NCBI GenBank assembly: GCA_024276335.1
Contig: JAJRXL010000455.1
Coordinates: 1-8,306 of the forward strand
Direction of reading: 5' to 3'
DNA: 8,306 nucleotides
Source of the DNA: Bacteroidota bacterium
GTDB lineage: Bacteria > Bacteroidota > Ignavibacteria > SZUA-365 > JAADGX01
Under the pieces are notes generated by a model. It did no database searches and had not been told where the DNA came from. It worked only from the letters and a program-made list of their open reading frames with translations. The translations under genes and the position numbers were made by a program. Below are positions 1-6,652 of the stretch, one piece after another. Each line of letters begins with the position of its first letter. Position 1 is the first letter of the stretch.

Positions 1-2278
1 ACACTCGCAAAAACTTTTCCCGCGGCAGGACAAGCACCTTTTTCGATTTCTGGTAGAACTGATCGTCCCACATGCCCGCCACGGTGAAAAAGACATTGGG
101 CTCACAGGATTCCGTAATGTCGAAATCAATGACGCGGGATGTGGTAGCGAAATGATAGGTTCGGACATCCAAGAGATCGTCTGCTTCGGTCGCTACCAGC
201 ACATCCAGGCCGGGGGCCGGTACGGTAACGAGGGCATGCATGGTTTCGCCCACCTCGTAGGAATCTTTATCCGGAATAATCGTAATCCCTCCGCGTCTTC
301 CACCGTCCCACCATACCGTAAGATCTTCGTTCGTCACGTACACGCTGGTTTCTTCGCGGATGCGATTTCCCCGGGAATCCTTCGCCCGCACTTCTAGCAA
401 ATAACTCCCAGGCTTGGACGAGTGGAATTCGTGCCTGGCGCGCCCCTCGCTGTCCGTATAGCCCGAGGCCCGGTTCAGCAGTTCCTCCTTCCGTATGTAC
501 TTGTACTTTTTCTCGTTCCCCGAGCCGGTTTCCCGGCGTTCCCACCAATACCGGAACACCGAGATCTCGTACGGCGCGGAAACGGGTTTGCCTTCGAAAG
601 AAGTTGTTGTTACGTGAAGGGTGATTTTCTCCCCCGATTGCACCATCCAACTATCCGTACGAAGGGCCAGGGAAAACAACCCCCTCGTCACCAAGGTTTT
701 CGCGTTGCCGCTCACCGCCCGGCGGCTTGCGTCTTCAACATTCGCCTGGATGCTGTAAACATAATCGCAGTTCGCCTGGTCGGCCGGATCGCCGCTCGAC
801 AAAGCAAACGACCACTCCCCCTCGCGATCCAATGTTCCCGTTCCGCTCGCCACCATTTCCCGGCGATACATGCGGTACATTGCCTCGTCTTCCGCGAAAT
901 ACATTTCGAATTCCGTTCCCTTCCACCATGGCTTGTAGTACCGCGAGCGAAACACGAAGTACTCGACTCTCGCCCCGCTGACCGGGCTTCCAAAGAAGTA
1001 CTTGCCCTGAACCCGCGCCCTGATGGAATCCCCTCTCGCATAGCGTTTCTTGTCCAGGACAACCGTGACCGCGTATTCCGGTTTCTTGTATTCCTCGACC
1101 TTGAAACTCTGGGAATACTCCCGGTCCTCGAGCACCACGGCCACTGCATACGACCCAAGGGGCGGTTCCTCGCCCAACTTGAACGCGCCGTGCAAGGTTC
1201 CCAACGCACTCGTAGTCAATGTATCCCGGAAAATCTCGGCATAGCGCGAATCATAGATTTTCACAGGGACGAGGGCGTCGGCCAAAGGTTCCATGCGCCC
1301 GCCCTCCGTTATCTTCCTGATGATGGATTTGAAGTAAACGGTTTGCCCGGGACGATAGGCGGGGCGCTCCGTGTAATTCATCACACGGTACGGTGTATTG
1401 TCAAACCACCCGTAATACGAGGGATCAGAAATGATAAACTGCTTATCCTTGTATCCAAGGATGAGGGCGTCGGAGCTTTCCCACCAGGGATCATCATCGT
1501 CCCGGTCAACACGAAGAGCAGTCGAGAACATCCCGTCCACGGTGTACCCGGCCGCCTGCCGCTCCTGGTTCTGGTACACGTACAACGGGTAATCGTCCAC
1601 CCTTTCGCCCGTCTTACGCTCGGCAACAAAACACACCAACCGGGACCTGGAACGCTTGGTAACCAGGCCGTACCTCGACACGATCACGACCGTATATGCC
1701 ATGATATCCCGGGCACTTCCTTCCACGAGGTACACTCCTTCGCGTGGCAAGTTGATCGTGAGAGTGTGGTATCCCCAACGGTATGAAGCGGGAGGGATTT
1801 CGGCAACCCACTCCTTGAGTACAGGAAAGTCTCGAAGTTCTTCGGGGCGCTTAACCTCGCGGGATTGCCGTTTGATCATCTCTTTCCGCAACGATGGCAG
1901 CCCGGCGACACTCAACAGCGTACGCCGCGCTTCTTCTTTCGTGACGGCGCGAATCGCTACTCGTGCATACAGGGCGAGCTTGTGCATGCCCAGCTTCAGG
2001 ATGTCAAACACGTTGGAGCGGTTGAGCGAGCTGATCCTGGGCGAATGCGGGTCTTCCTGCGACTTGAAAAATGCAATCGGATCGGGGATACGATACACGC
2101 GCATGTGCATCGTTCCGTGAAAGCGGTAAGTTTGTACGTTGACGCGGGACACGGCGCCGGGGTACACGATTTCCGAGGAGGAGAGCGAAAAATTGTATTC
2201 GTCGTTACCCGCCCCTCCCAACACGAATACCAGGATCACCGATGACAAGAAGAATACGAATGAAGAAACGGTTTTCAT
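1..2278 (-). CDS. Large secreted alpha-2-macroglobulin family protein (3' end beyond left edge)
   Basis: The frame is open from ATG 2278 to the left edge: 759 residues, no stop. An in-frame TAG lies three codons upstream, so this is the first available start; the Shine-Dalgarno is weak. Residues 1 to about 23 form a signal peptide (MKTVSSFVFF then a hydrophobic run) with no lipobox Cys, unlike YfhM-type bacterial macroglobulins. Domains by motif: an MG1-like region (about 24-290) with a long charged insertion (about 66-165); MG2 starting near 300 (YTERPAYRPGQTVYFKSIIR); MG3 starting near 395 (VEEYKKPEYAV, DKKRYARGD); an MG4-like sheet from about 533; and the start of the bait-region/MG5-6 part near 650 (IIPDKDSYEVGE). 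The thioester (CxEQ) and receptor domains would lie past the edge and cannot be judged. Family role: a periplasmic or surface trap for foreign proteases. It is separated from the HisA-like gene by 112 bp. The family call is firm; the exact subfamily is not. Confidence 0.9.
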   Translation of the reverse strand, partial: MKTVSSFVFFLSSVILVFVLGGAGNDEYNFSLSSSEIVYPGAVSRVNVQTYRFHGTMHMRVYRIPDPIAFFKSQEDPHSPRISSLNRSNVFDILKLGMHKLALYARVAIRAVTKEEARRTLLSVAGLPSLRKEMIKRQSREVKRPEELRDFPVLKEWVAEIPPASYRWGYHTLTINLPREGVYLVEGSARDIMAYTVVIVSRYGLVTKRSRSRLVCFVAERKTGERVDDYPLYVYQNQERQAAGYTVDGMFSTALRVDRDDDDPWWESSDALILGYKDKQFIISDPSYYGWFDNTPYRVMNYTERPAYRPGQTVYFKSIIRKITEGGRMEPLADALVPVKIYDSRYAEIFRDTLTTSALGTLHGAFKLGEEPPLGSYAVAVVLEDREYSQSFKVEEYKKPEYAVTVVLDKKRYARGDSIRARVQGKYFFGSPVSGARVEYFVFRSRYYKPWWKGTEFEMYFAEDEAMYRMYRREMVASGTGTLDREGEWSFALSSGDPADQANCDYVYSIQANVEDASRRAVSGNAKTLVTRGLFSLALRTDSWMVQSGEKITLHVTTTSFEGKPVSAPYEISVFRYWWERRETGSGNEKKYKYIRKEELLNRASGYTDSEGRARHEFHSSKPGSYLLEVRAKDSRGNRIREETSVYVTNEDLTVWWDGGRRGGITIIPDKDSYEVGETMHALVTVPAPGLDVLVATEADDLLDVRTYHFATTSRVIDFDITESCEPNVFFTVAGMWDDQFYQKSKKVLVLPREKFLRV

Positions 2279-2390
2279 GGCACAACCCTACAAGTTGGAA
2301 GAAAAAACCCGCTGATCCTGAACGCTGTTATCGCTATATCTCATCCGGAGCCGGATTCCGACGATCTCATTCTCGAGAGGGGACGCGGTG
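2279..2390 (-). other. 112-bp intergenic leader before the macroglobulin gene, with a small dyad
   Basis: This gap lies between the HisA-like stop (2391) and the macroglobulin start (2278). It contains the perfect inverted repeat ATCCGG-AG-CCGGAT at 2343-2356. On the minus strand a T6 tract follows at 2307-2302, but it is 36 bases beyond the dyad, so this is not a standard intrinsic terminator. I see no convincing Bacteroidota promoter (TTTG ... TAnnTTTG) and no strong Shine-Dalgarno. The dyad could be an operator or a processing hairpin; its function is unknown. Confidence 0.35.
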
Positions 2391-3155
2391 TCATTTCGGC
2401 TGCGAGGTGCAACGTGTAAACCAAAGTTTTTCACTCAACCGCCAGATTTTCTGGCAAGGAAACACATTGTCATAAAGGACCTTTCCCAGGATAACCGAAT
2501 CAATACGCTGCTCGTCACATTCCTGCAACGCTTTCAGATCAAGGTAGTTTCGAACGGTATTGTTCACGGTGATGCACAGGCCGGTGGCTCTCGCGAGCTC
2601 GCGGAGGTCCTCCACGGGAGGTCCTTTTTGCTCCGAGATACGACGTAAATCGCTATATACGACTCGCAGGATACCCAGGTCTGCAAACATCTCCATCTGC
2701 TCCTGCGCAGTGCGCGCGGTTGCCATCGTTCCGCCTTCGATGACGACGAACTCATCCATGACGTCCACGGCGCCGATGATACGATGGTGCCCGAAATCCG
2801 TAATCAGTTTCTGAAAAGCTGGTGGGTCTTCGTAAGCCAGGGTCCCGATTAGGATGCGATAGACACCCAGTTCCGCCAATGCGTGCCGGGCATCGTCGTA
2901 TGAACCGAACCACGATGCCAACTGGACCGGGATGTCTATGGCCTGGACGATTTCCCGAATGATATCGTCATTACAGAAAGTGCACCCCTGCAGAGCATCA
3001 TGATCCACGATGTGAAGGACCTTGGCGTTTTCAGTTCGCCAGAGCTTGGCGACCTCCACCGGGTTCCGCGAGTAAAACTCCTCCGTCCCTTTCTCACCGC
3101 AGACCTGGCAGGCACATCGCCGGTTCTGTATCGGTATGGATGGTATGATCAGCAT
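2391..3155 (-). CDS. Divergent HisA/HisF-family TIM-barrel protein, probably not a PRFAR isomerase
   Basis: This 254-residue protein aligns almost without gaps with HisA, the ProFAR isomerase of histidine synthesis (about 245 aa). Shared landmarks are the start MLIIPSI, YSRNPVEVAKLW (28-39), LHIVDHDA (47-54), IPVQ (75-78), ILIGT (101-105), VDV (130-132), LRVVYSDL (163-170), LRELARATG (184-192) and VILGKVLYD (221-229). Departures fall at key sites. HisA Asp8 (IPAID) is Pro8. The GGGIRS phosphate loop reads ASWFGS (80-85). The second phosphate loop, SGGVS in HisA, reads NNTVR (198-202). The second acid/base Asp is kept (Asp131). C14, C16 and C19 (CxCxxC) with C58 and C61 (CxxC) lie in the loops after strands 1 and 2, on the expected active face, which suggests a metal site (inference). 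ATG 3155 matches the HisA N terminus exactly and has an in-frame TGA two codons upstream; no clear Shine-Dalgarno is seen. Automatic annotation as hisA would probably be wrong. Confidence 0.8.
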   Translation of the reverse strand: MLIIPSIPIQNRRCACQVCGEKGTEEFYSRNPVEVAKLWRTENAKVLHIVDHDALQGCTFCNDDIIREIVQAIDIPVQLASWFGSYDDARHALAELGVYRILIGTLAYEDPPAFQKLITDFGHHRIIGAVDVMDEFVVIEGGTMATARTAQEQMEMFADLGILRVVYSDLRRISEQKGPPVEDLRELARATGLCITVNNTVRNYLDLKALQECDEQRIDSVILGKVLYDNVFPCQKIWRLSEKLWFTRCTSQPK

Positions 3156-3193
3156 GAATCACGAGCAAAGCGGAATTTAGAGATGACGCCTCG

Positions 3194-3222
3194 ATTCCGT
3201 CGGGTTGAACCGGGAACGGAAT
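3194..3222. repeat. Inverted repeat in the lipoprotein / HisA-like gap
   Basis: ATTCCGT (3194-3200) pairs perfectly with ACGGAAT (3216-3222) across 15 bases that can add a short inner GGT/ACC stem. It sits in the 91-bp gap after the lipoprotein stop. No T-run follows on the minus strand, so an intrinsic terminator is not supported. A mRNA-stabilising hairpin at the operon end or a protein-binding site are the alternatives. No other site was recognised in this gap. Confidence 0.4.
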
Positions 3223-3246
3223 ATCGTACGCATCGCGATACAATGA

Positions 3247-4314
3247 TTATTGAATTTCCTTAACCTCGGTCGATATCTTCGCCGTCTGTGTCATGTAGAA
3301 GTCCCCGAACTGGTTATTGGTGGCTTCCTTGAGTTCCTGCGGTACCTCGACGAATATTTTCAGATTGAGATTCTGATGCAGGCTGCGGGAAACGGCTCGA
3401 TGTTTGTCCATGTCGAACAAAGCCATGCCGCTACCGGAAACGTAATATTCACGAACCTCGGCATTCCCCTGCCCCGTCTCGATAATTTTCGGACCCGTGT
3501 ATTTCGACTTCATCGTCATCTCGATTCTTCCCACCTTTCTCCCCTCCTCGTTCACGAAGCCGGTCAGACGGTACAGTGCCCTGTGTTGCACCTTGAGATA
3601 TCCCAGCATGGCATCCTGGGTAATGGACCAGCTCGAATCAGCCGTCACCGGCCCTTTGCTTAATTTTTGGAAAATCAGTTGCAACGTGCCACGCAGCACG
3701 TTCCGGGCGTAATCTTCCCGGATATTTACCTTGGTCTCCAGCTTCGTCCGCTCGGCATCCGTTCCCAGAAGCTCATTCTCGATGCCCTCCAATCCCCATA
3801 TGGAATCAATCGAACCTACGGGAGCGACCTTGATAAAGAACGGATGATGCAATGCCGCGGTGAACTGCGCCAAAACGGTCTTACGGCTCGAATCAGCCGG
3901 GTTCTCCGAATCATAGTTCAATTCCCGGGTACCTGTCTGGGTCGTGACGAATTTTCCGGCGTACTTCACCCGCGTCAGTTCGCCTTGCAGCACGTTACCA
4001 GATTGCGGGGTAAACGCAAACCAGTACTCCACCTGGGTTCTTCCTCCCTGTCCGATGGTATCCCTCTTCTGTTCCATTTCTTCTACGTGCCGCATGTAGA
4101 ATCGAAACGTTTGCCCCGGCTCGAACATGTATTGAAGCAGCACGGGCTCACCGGCTCGTTCACCGGACACCGATTCAGCATTCCCCGTGTTGTCCCCTGC
4201 GGAGATACGGTTTCCTGAATTCGCCTTCGCATCATTCTCCTTCCCGGAATTCCCACACGAAACAAGAAACAGCGATAAGATGAGGGTTAAAAACGAACGA
4301 CTGGTAAGACTCAT
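3247..4314 (-). CDS. Secreted lipoprotein of unknown function, DUF6263-like
   Basis: This 355-residue protein begins with a lipoprotein signal peptide. A basic start and hydrophobic core lead to the lipobox LVSC with Cys20 as the lipidation site, followed by a Gly/Asn/Ser-rich linker (about 21-55) typical of Bacteroidota surface or periplasmic lipoproteins. The mature part is rich in predicted beta strands, with a start of the form LLQYMFEPGQTFRFYM (59-74), a central segment with DSSWSI (226-231), and sheet-forming repeats to about 345. This pattern resembles the DUF6263 family, but I recall that only loosely. No catalytic motif is visible. The ATG lies 17 bp after the muramidase stop and has a fair Shine-Dalgarno, so co-transcription is likely and a shared envelope role is plausible. 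No transmembrane segment follows the signal. The function is unknown. Confidence 0.85.
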   Translation of the reverse strand: MSLTSRSFLTLILSLFLVSCGNSGKENDAKANSGNRISAGDNTGNAESVSGERAGEPVLLQYMFEPGQTFRFYMRHVEEMEQKRDTIGQGGRTQVEYWFAFTPQSGNVLQGELTRVKYAGKFVTTQTGTRELNYDSENPADSSRKTVLAQFTAALHHPFFIKVAPVGSIDSIWGLEGIENELLGTDAERTKLETKVNIREDYARNVLRGTLQLIFQKLSKGPVTADSSWSITQDAMLGYLKVQHRALYRLTGFVNEEGRKVGRIEMTMKSKYTGPKIIETGQGNAEVREYYVSGSGMALFDMDKHRAVSRSLHQNLNLKIFVEVPQELKEATNNQFGDFYMTQTAKISTEVKEIQ

Positions 4315-4323
4315 GCTGGTTAA

Positions 4324-4328
4324 TCCTG
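4324..4328 (-). promoter_or_regulatory. Shine-Dalgarno of the lipoprotein gene
   Basis: On the minus strand CAGGA (4328-4324) lies nine bases before ATG 4314, within the 17-bp gap after the muramidase TAA. It supports this start over others and shows that this gene has its own ribosome entry, unlike the two upstream junctions. Confidence 0.5.
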
Positions 4329-4331
4329 AAG

Positions 4332-5579
4332 TTAATAAAGGTAATACTTCCGGCTGCGTTCATGGAAGCGGACCGCCGCCCTCTTCCACCGGGCCAGGAT
4401 TACATCGATCGCTCCGGCGGATTGCAACTTCTCCGCCAGATACTTTTCCCCGACAAGATAATCAAAATGTTTTGTCCTGGTAATCCGAACAGAACTGAAA
4501 TGAAAAAACGTCGTCATCAGGCTCAAGGCCAGACGCATGGGATCGTAGGCGCCACGGTTGGTGATCGAGATCGAAACGCCGCGGCAAATTTGCCCCTCGA
4601 ACTTGGGATGCATGGCGCCGGTTCGTTGTTTTGGGACAAAACTCACCGGCATAACGGTTACACCCGGAACGTCGTAGTTCCGGAATCGCGTCGCGATCGA
4701 ATCCGCCGACAGGAAAGGCGCACCGATCAGGGCGAACGGATAATCCGTGCCTCTTCCCTCGGAGATGTTCGTTCCCTCGAAGTAACAGGTGGCCGGATAC
4801 ACCAGCATCGTTTCGACGCGTGGAATATTGGGCGAGGGTGGAATCCACCTTAAACCTGTTTCCGAAAACGTCATGTCGCGTGACCAGCCACGCATACGAA
4901 CCACCGTCAACTTCGGCGCGCGCCGAAAATCCAGCCATTTATCACCCACGGCCATTTGCGCCAGTTCTCCCAGCGTCATCCCGTGCAGGATTGGGACAGG
5001 CATCATGCCGATGAATGACTTCAGCTCTGGGTCGAGCATCGGACCCCGGGCGCCGAGAAAGGCCAGGGGATTCGGCCGGTCGCACACAAGAAATTCCACC
5101 GCGTTGTCCGCCGCCGCTTGCAAACATAACAGCATCGTGCTGGCATAGGTATAAAACCGTACACCCACGTCCTGCATGTCGAAAACCAAGATGTCGAGTT
5201 CGTAGAGATCTTCGCGGCGCGGCGCGCGTTGTGTTCCGTACAGCGAAACTACGGGAATACCCATGATGCGCTCACGCTCGCCGACCCTCTCACCCGCCGA
5301 AAACGTACCGGAGAACCCATGTTCCGGCGTGAATATCTTTCGTAGCTGAAATCCCTTTCGACCGGCGAGGTGTTCGATGAGATGACGACCGTCGGCGCAT
5401 ACGGCCGTTCGGTTGGTCACGAGGCCGACGCGCTTTCCTTTCAGCAAATGGAGCGAGTCGGCAACCAGAACGTCAGCGCCCGAAAGAACCGGGCCCTGCC
5501 CGCGCATACCACTCGGAACCAGGATCAATGCCGCGAACGTTACAAATACAAGCGCTGTGCAGAAAGAGTCTTTAGCCAT
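4332..5579 (-). CDS. Exo-beta-N-acetylmuramidase NamZ-type (DUF1343, GH171), exported
   Basis: This 415-residue protein carries the DUF1343 hallmarks in order: GLVTNRT (52-58), FTPEHGFSG (83-91), DMQDVGVRFYTY (134-145), DRPNPL (167-172), HGMTLGELA (199-207), PPSPNIP (247-253) and YPATCYFEGTNISEGRGT (261-278). The founding members, NamZ of Bacillus subtilis and Tannerella forsythia, release N-acetylmuramic acid from the non-reducing ends of peptidoglycan fragments; the family is now CAZy GH171. Glu86 in FTPEHG is a likely catalytic or binding residue (inference). Residues 1 to about 28 form a Sec signal peptide with no lipobox, so the enzyme should act in the periplasm or outside. Length fits the family and the protein appears intact. 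ATG 5579 directly follows the TAA of the NUDIX gene (TAAATG), with little Shine-Dalgarno, suggesting translational coupling. Role: peptidoglycan turnover and MurNAc salvage, with substrate inferred from family. The symbol namZ is probable but not proven. Confidence 0.9.
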   Translation of the reverse strand: MAKDSFCTALVFVTFAALILVPSGMRGQGPVLSGADVLVADSLHLLKGKRVGLVTNRTAVCADGRHLIEHLAGRKGFQLRKIFTPEHGFSGTFSAGERVGERERIMGIPVVSLYGTQRAPRREDLYELDILVFDMQDVGVRFYTYASTMLLCLQAAADNAVEFLVCDRPNPLAFLGARGPMLDPELKSFIGMMPVPILHGMTLGELAQMAVGDKWLDFRRAPKLTVVRMRGWSRDMTFSETGLRWIPPSPNIPRVETMLVYPATCYFEGTNISEGRGTDYPFALIGAPFLSADSIATRFRNYDVPGVTVMPVSFVPKQRTGAMHPKFEGQICRGVSISITNRGAYDPMRLALSLMTTFFHFSSVRITRTKHFDYLVGEKYLAEKLQSAGAIDVILARWKRAAVRFHERSRKYYLY

Positions 5580-6149
5580 TTACCGTAATTCGCGCCCGCA
5601 AAGAAACGACGGTTCGATCCCTCGTTTCTGGAAAAGGCACCAGGCCGCTAAACTCATCCCGTCCCAAATTGTTCCATCCGCGACCATGCCGTTCAATTCT
5701 TCTTGCGAGAGTAAAACACGCTCGAAATCCTCCATGATATCGGGACGCGAATCGCCCGGCGTCAATTCGCGGGCAAGATAGACCTGGCAGATTTCATCGG
5801 TGACGCCGTTGAAGGGATTGAATGCCCCGAGCGGAAGGAACTCGCTGGCCGTGTACCCGGTCTCTTCTTCTAATTCGTTTCGCGCCGTGGTTGCGGCATC
5901 CATGCCTTCCTTCACGCCGCCAGCGGGAAACTCGAGGCTGTACCGCCGGTTGAGATACCGGTACTGCTTAACCATGACAAATCGACCGTCTTCCAGCATG
6001 GGTATAATCATTGCCGAACCTGGCGTGGATACGTAATGATATTCCCCCTCGAACCCGTTGGCCAGCCGGTAACGGTCCAGGCAATACGACCACCAGGGAT
6101 TCTTCCAGCGAACCTCTGTCGAAAGGCGAATCCACCGCGCCAGTGCCAT
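5580..6149 (-). CDS. NUDIX hydrolase, ADP-ribose pyrophosphatase-like
   Basis: This 189-residue protein has the NudF/ADP-ribose pyrophosphatase layout: a beta sheet with AMIIPML (46-52), VMVKQYRY (58-65), SLEFPAG (71-77) and the Nudix box from Gly77 to Tyr99. The metal-binding glutamates are present (Glu92, Glu95, Glu96 in NELEEETGY). The consensus is Gx5Ex7REUxEExGU, and two positions deviate: Glu at position 7 is Met83 and Arg at position 15 is Asn91, with an Arg one place earlier (Arg90). Enzymes of this type hydrolyse ADP-ribose or other nucleoside diphosphate sugars to AMP plus sugar phosphate; the real substrate cannot be read from sequence. ATG 6149 overlaps the ndk stop by one base (TGATG). 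A GTG one codon upstream (6152) is an alternative start. The Shine-Dalgarno is poor, so translation probably depends on ndk. The 3' end touches the muramidase start. Confidence 0.88.
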   Translation of the reverse strand: MALARWIRLSTEVRWKNPWWSYCLDRYRLANGFEGEYHYVSTPGSAMIIPMLEDGRFVMVKQYRYLNRRYSLEFPAGGVKEGMDAATTARNELEEETGYTASEFLPLGAFNPFNGVTDEICQVYLARELTPGDSRPDIMEDFERVLLSQEELNGMVADGTIWDGMSLAAWCLFQKRGIEPSFLCGRELR

Positions 6150-6574
6150 CACCGAGTCAGCGAAACGATTTCCCGACCAGAGAAGAAATAACTGATTTCT
6201 TTGTCGGCGCTCTCCGGCGAGTCCGAGCCGTGAATGATGTTCTGTTCCTTGCTTTCCGCGTAAAGCTTCCGCAATGTTCCTTCCTCCGCTTCGCGCGGGT
6301 CGGTTGCTCCCATCAGCGTGCGTAAATCAGCGATTGCATTTTCCTTCTCCAGGATGAGGGGAATGCACGGACCCGAAGACATGTACACCACGAGATCAGT
6401 GAAAAAATGCCGTTCGCGATGGACGTCATAAAAACCACCCGCCGTGTCGGGCGTGAGGCTGATCATTTTCATGCCGACGATCTTGAACCCCGCGTCAATA
6501 ATATGCTGAAGAACTTTCCCCGTCAGATTCTTCCTGACGCAATCGGGTTTTAAAATTGCAAGTGTTCTTTCCAC
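6149..6574 (-). CDS. ndk: Nucleoside-diphosphate kinase
   Basis: This 141-residue protein is a complete Ndk, which transfers the gamma phosphate of ATP to NDPs and dNDPs through a phosphohistidine in the cytoplasm. Active-site residues are all present: Lys9 (KPD), Tyr49 (FYDVH), Arg85, Thr91 (GATDP), Arg102 (GTLRKLYA), Asn112 and catalytic His115 (NIIHGSDS). The C-terminal FSGREI resembles Bacteroidota Ndk. One small departure is RERHFF (53-58), where the family usually has RERPFF. The start is GTG 6574, supported by the family N terminus (ERTLAILKPD) and by an AAGGAAG Shine-Dalgarno. It is the first gene of a tight cluster and shares one base with the NUDIX start. Its 132-bp leader holds a dyad and a possible promoter. 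Confidence 0.97.
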   Translation of the reverse strand: MERTLAILKPDCVRKNLTGKVLQHIIDAGFKIVGMKMISLTPDTAGGFYDVHRERHFFTDLVVYMSSGPCIPLILEKENAIADLRTLMGATDPREAEEGTLRKLYAESKEQNIIHGSDSPESADKEISYFFSGREIVSLTR

Positions 6575-6580
6575 GTGTTA

Positions 6581-6587
6581 CTTCCTT
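6581..6587 (-). promoter_or_regulatory. Shine-Dalgarno of ndk, deciding a GTG start
   Basis: AAGGAAG on the minus strand (6587-6581) places its AAGGA core eight bases before GTG 6574. It is the clearest ribosome-binding site in the window and supports the non-ATG start of ndk. Confidence 0.65.
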
Positions 6588-6600
6588 GATGTCGTGTAAT

Positions 6601-6629
6601 ATGTAAAATGTAAATTCATGAAATTTCAA
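6601..6629 (-). promoter_or_regulatory. Possible promoter for the ndk operon
   Basis: In an AT-rich stretch on the minus strand, TTGAAA (6629-6624) resembles a -35 box. It is followed after 17 bases by TTACAT (6606-6601), a poor -10 box. A start near 6594 would leave a short leader that still contains the Shine-Dalgarno. No good Bacteroidota TTTG/TAnnTTTG pair was found. The position and base composition favour a promoter here more than the boxes do. Confidence 0.25.
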
Positions 6630-6636
6630 TTTGTGG

Positions 6637-6652
6637 ATATTCGCCCGAATAT
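6637..6652. promoter_or_regulatory. 16-bp dyad, candidate operator upstream of ndk
   Basis: ATATTCG-CC-CGAATAT is a perfect 7-bp inverted repeat with a 2-bp centre, lying 63-78 bases upstream of the ndk GTG and just upstream of the possible -35 box. The short centre makes a dimeric regulator site more likely than an RNA hairpin. No named regulator is recognised. Confidence 0.4.

Noticed and set aside
267..1209. Minus-strand frames of 127 and 165 codons at 267-650 and 712-1209
   Set aside because: Both lie inside the macroglobulin gene in another frame of the same strand and have Arg-rich, low-information translations.
422..1786. Plus-strand open frame of 454 codons
   Set aside because: It is antisense to the macroglobulin frame, which shows clear MG2/MG3 motifs throughout. 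The plus-strand translation has no recognisable domain and is rich in Arg, Pro and His, as expected of a shadow frame in moderately GC-rich DNA.
2302..2307. T6 tract on the minus strand as a terminator after the HisA-like gene
   Set aside because: No stable stem lies directly before it; the nearest dyad is 36 bases away.
2391..3155. Annotation as a true HisA isomerase
   Set aside because: The first catalytic Asp and both phosphate-binding glycine loops are missing, so only the fold is supported.
3250..4218. Plus-strand frames of 137 and 183 codons
   Set aside because: They are antisense to the lipoprotein gene, which has a lipobox, a Shine-Dalgarno and sensible composition; no domain or start signal was seen on the plus strand.
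3247..6574. A defence or signalling system built on the NUDIX gene
   Set aside because: The neighbours are housekeeping and wall-turnover genes; no nucleotide cyclase, effector, toxin, or mobile-element gene is present.
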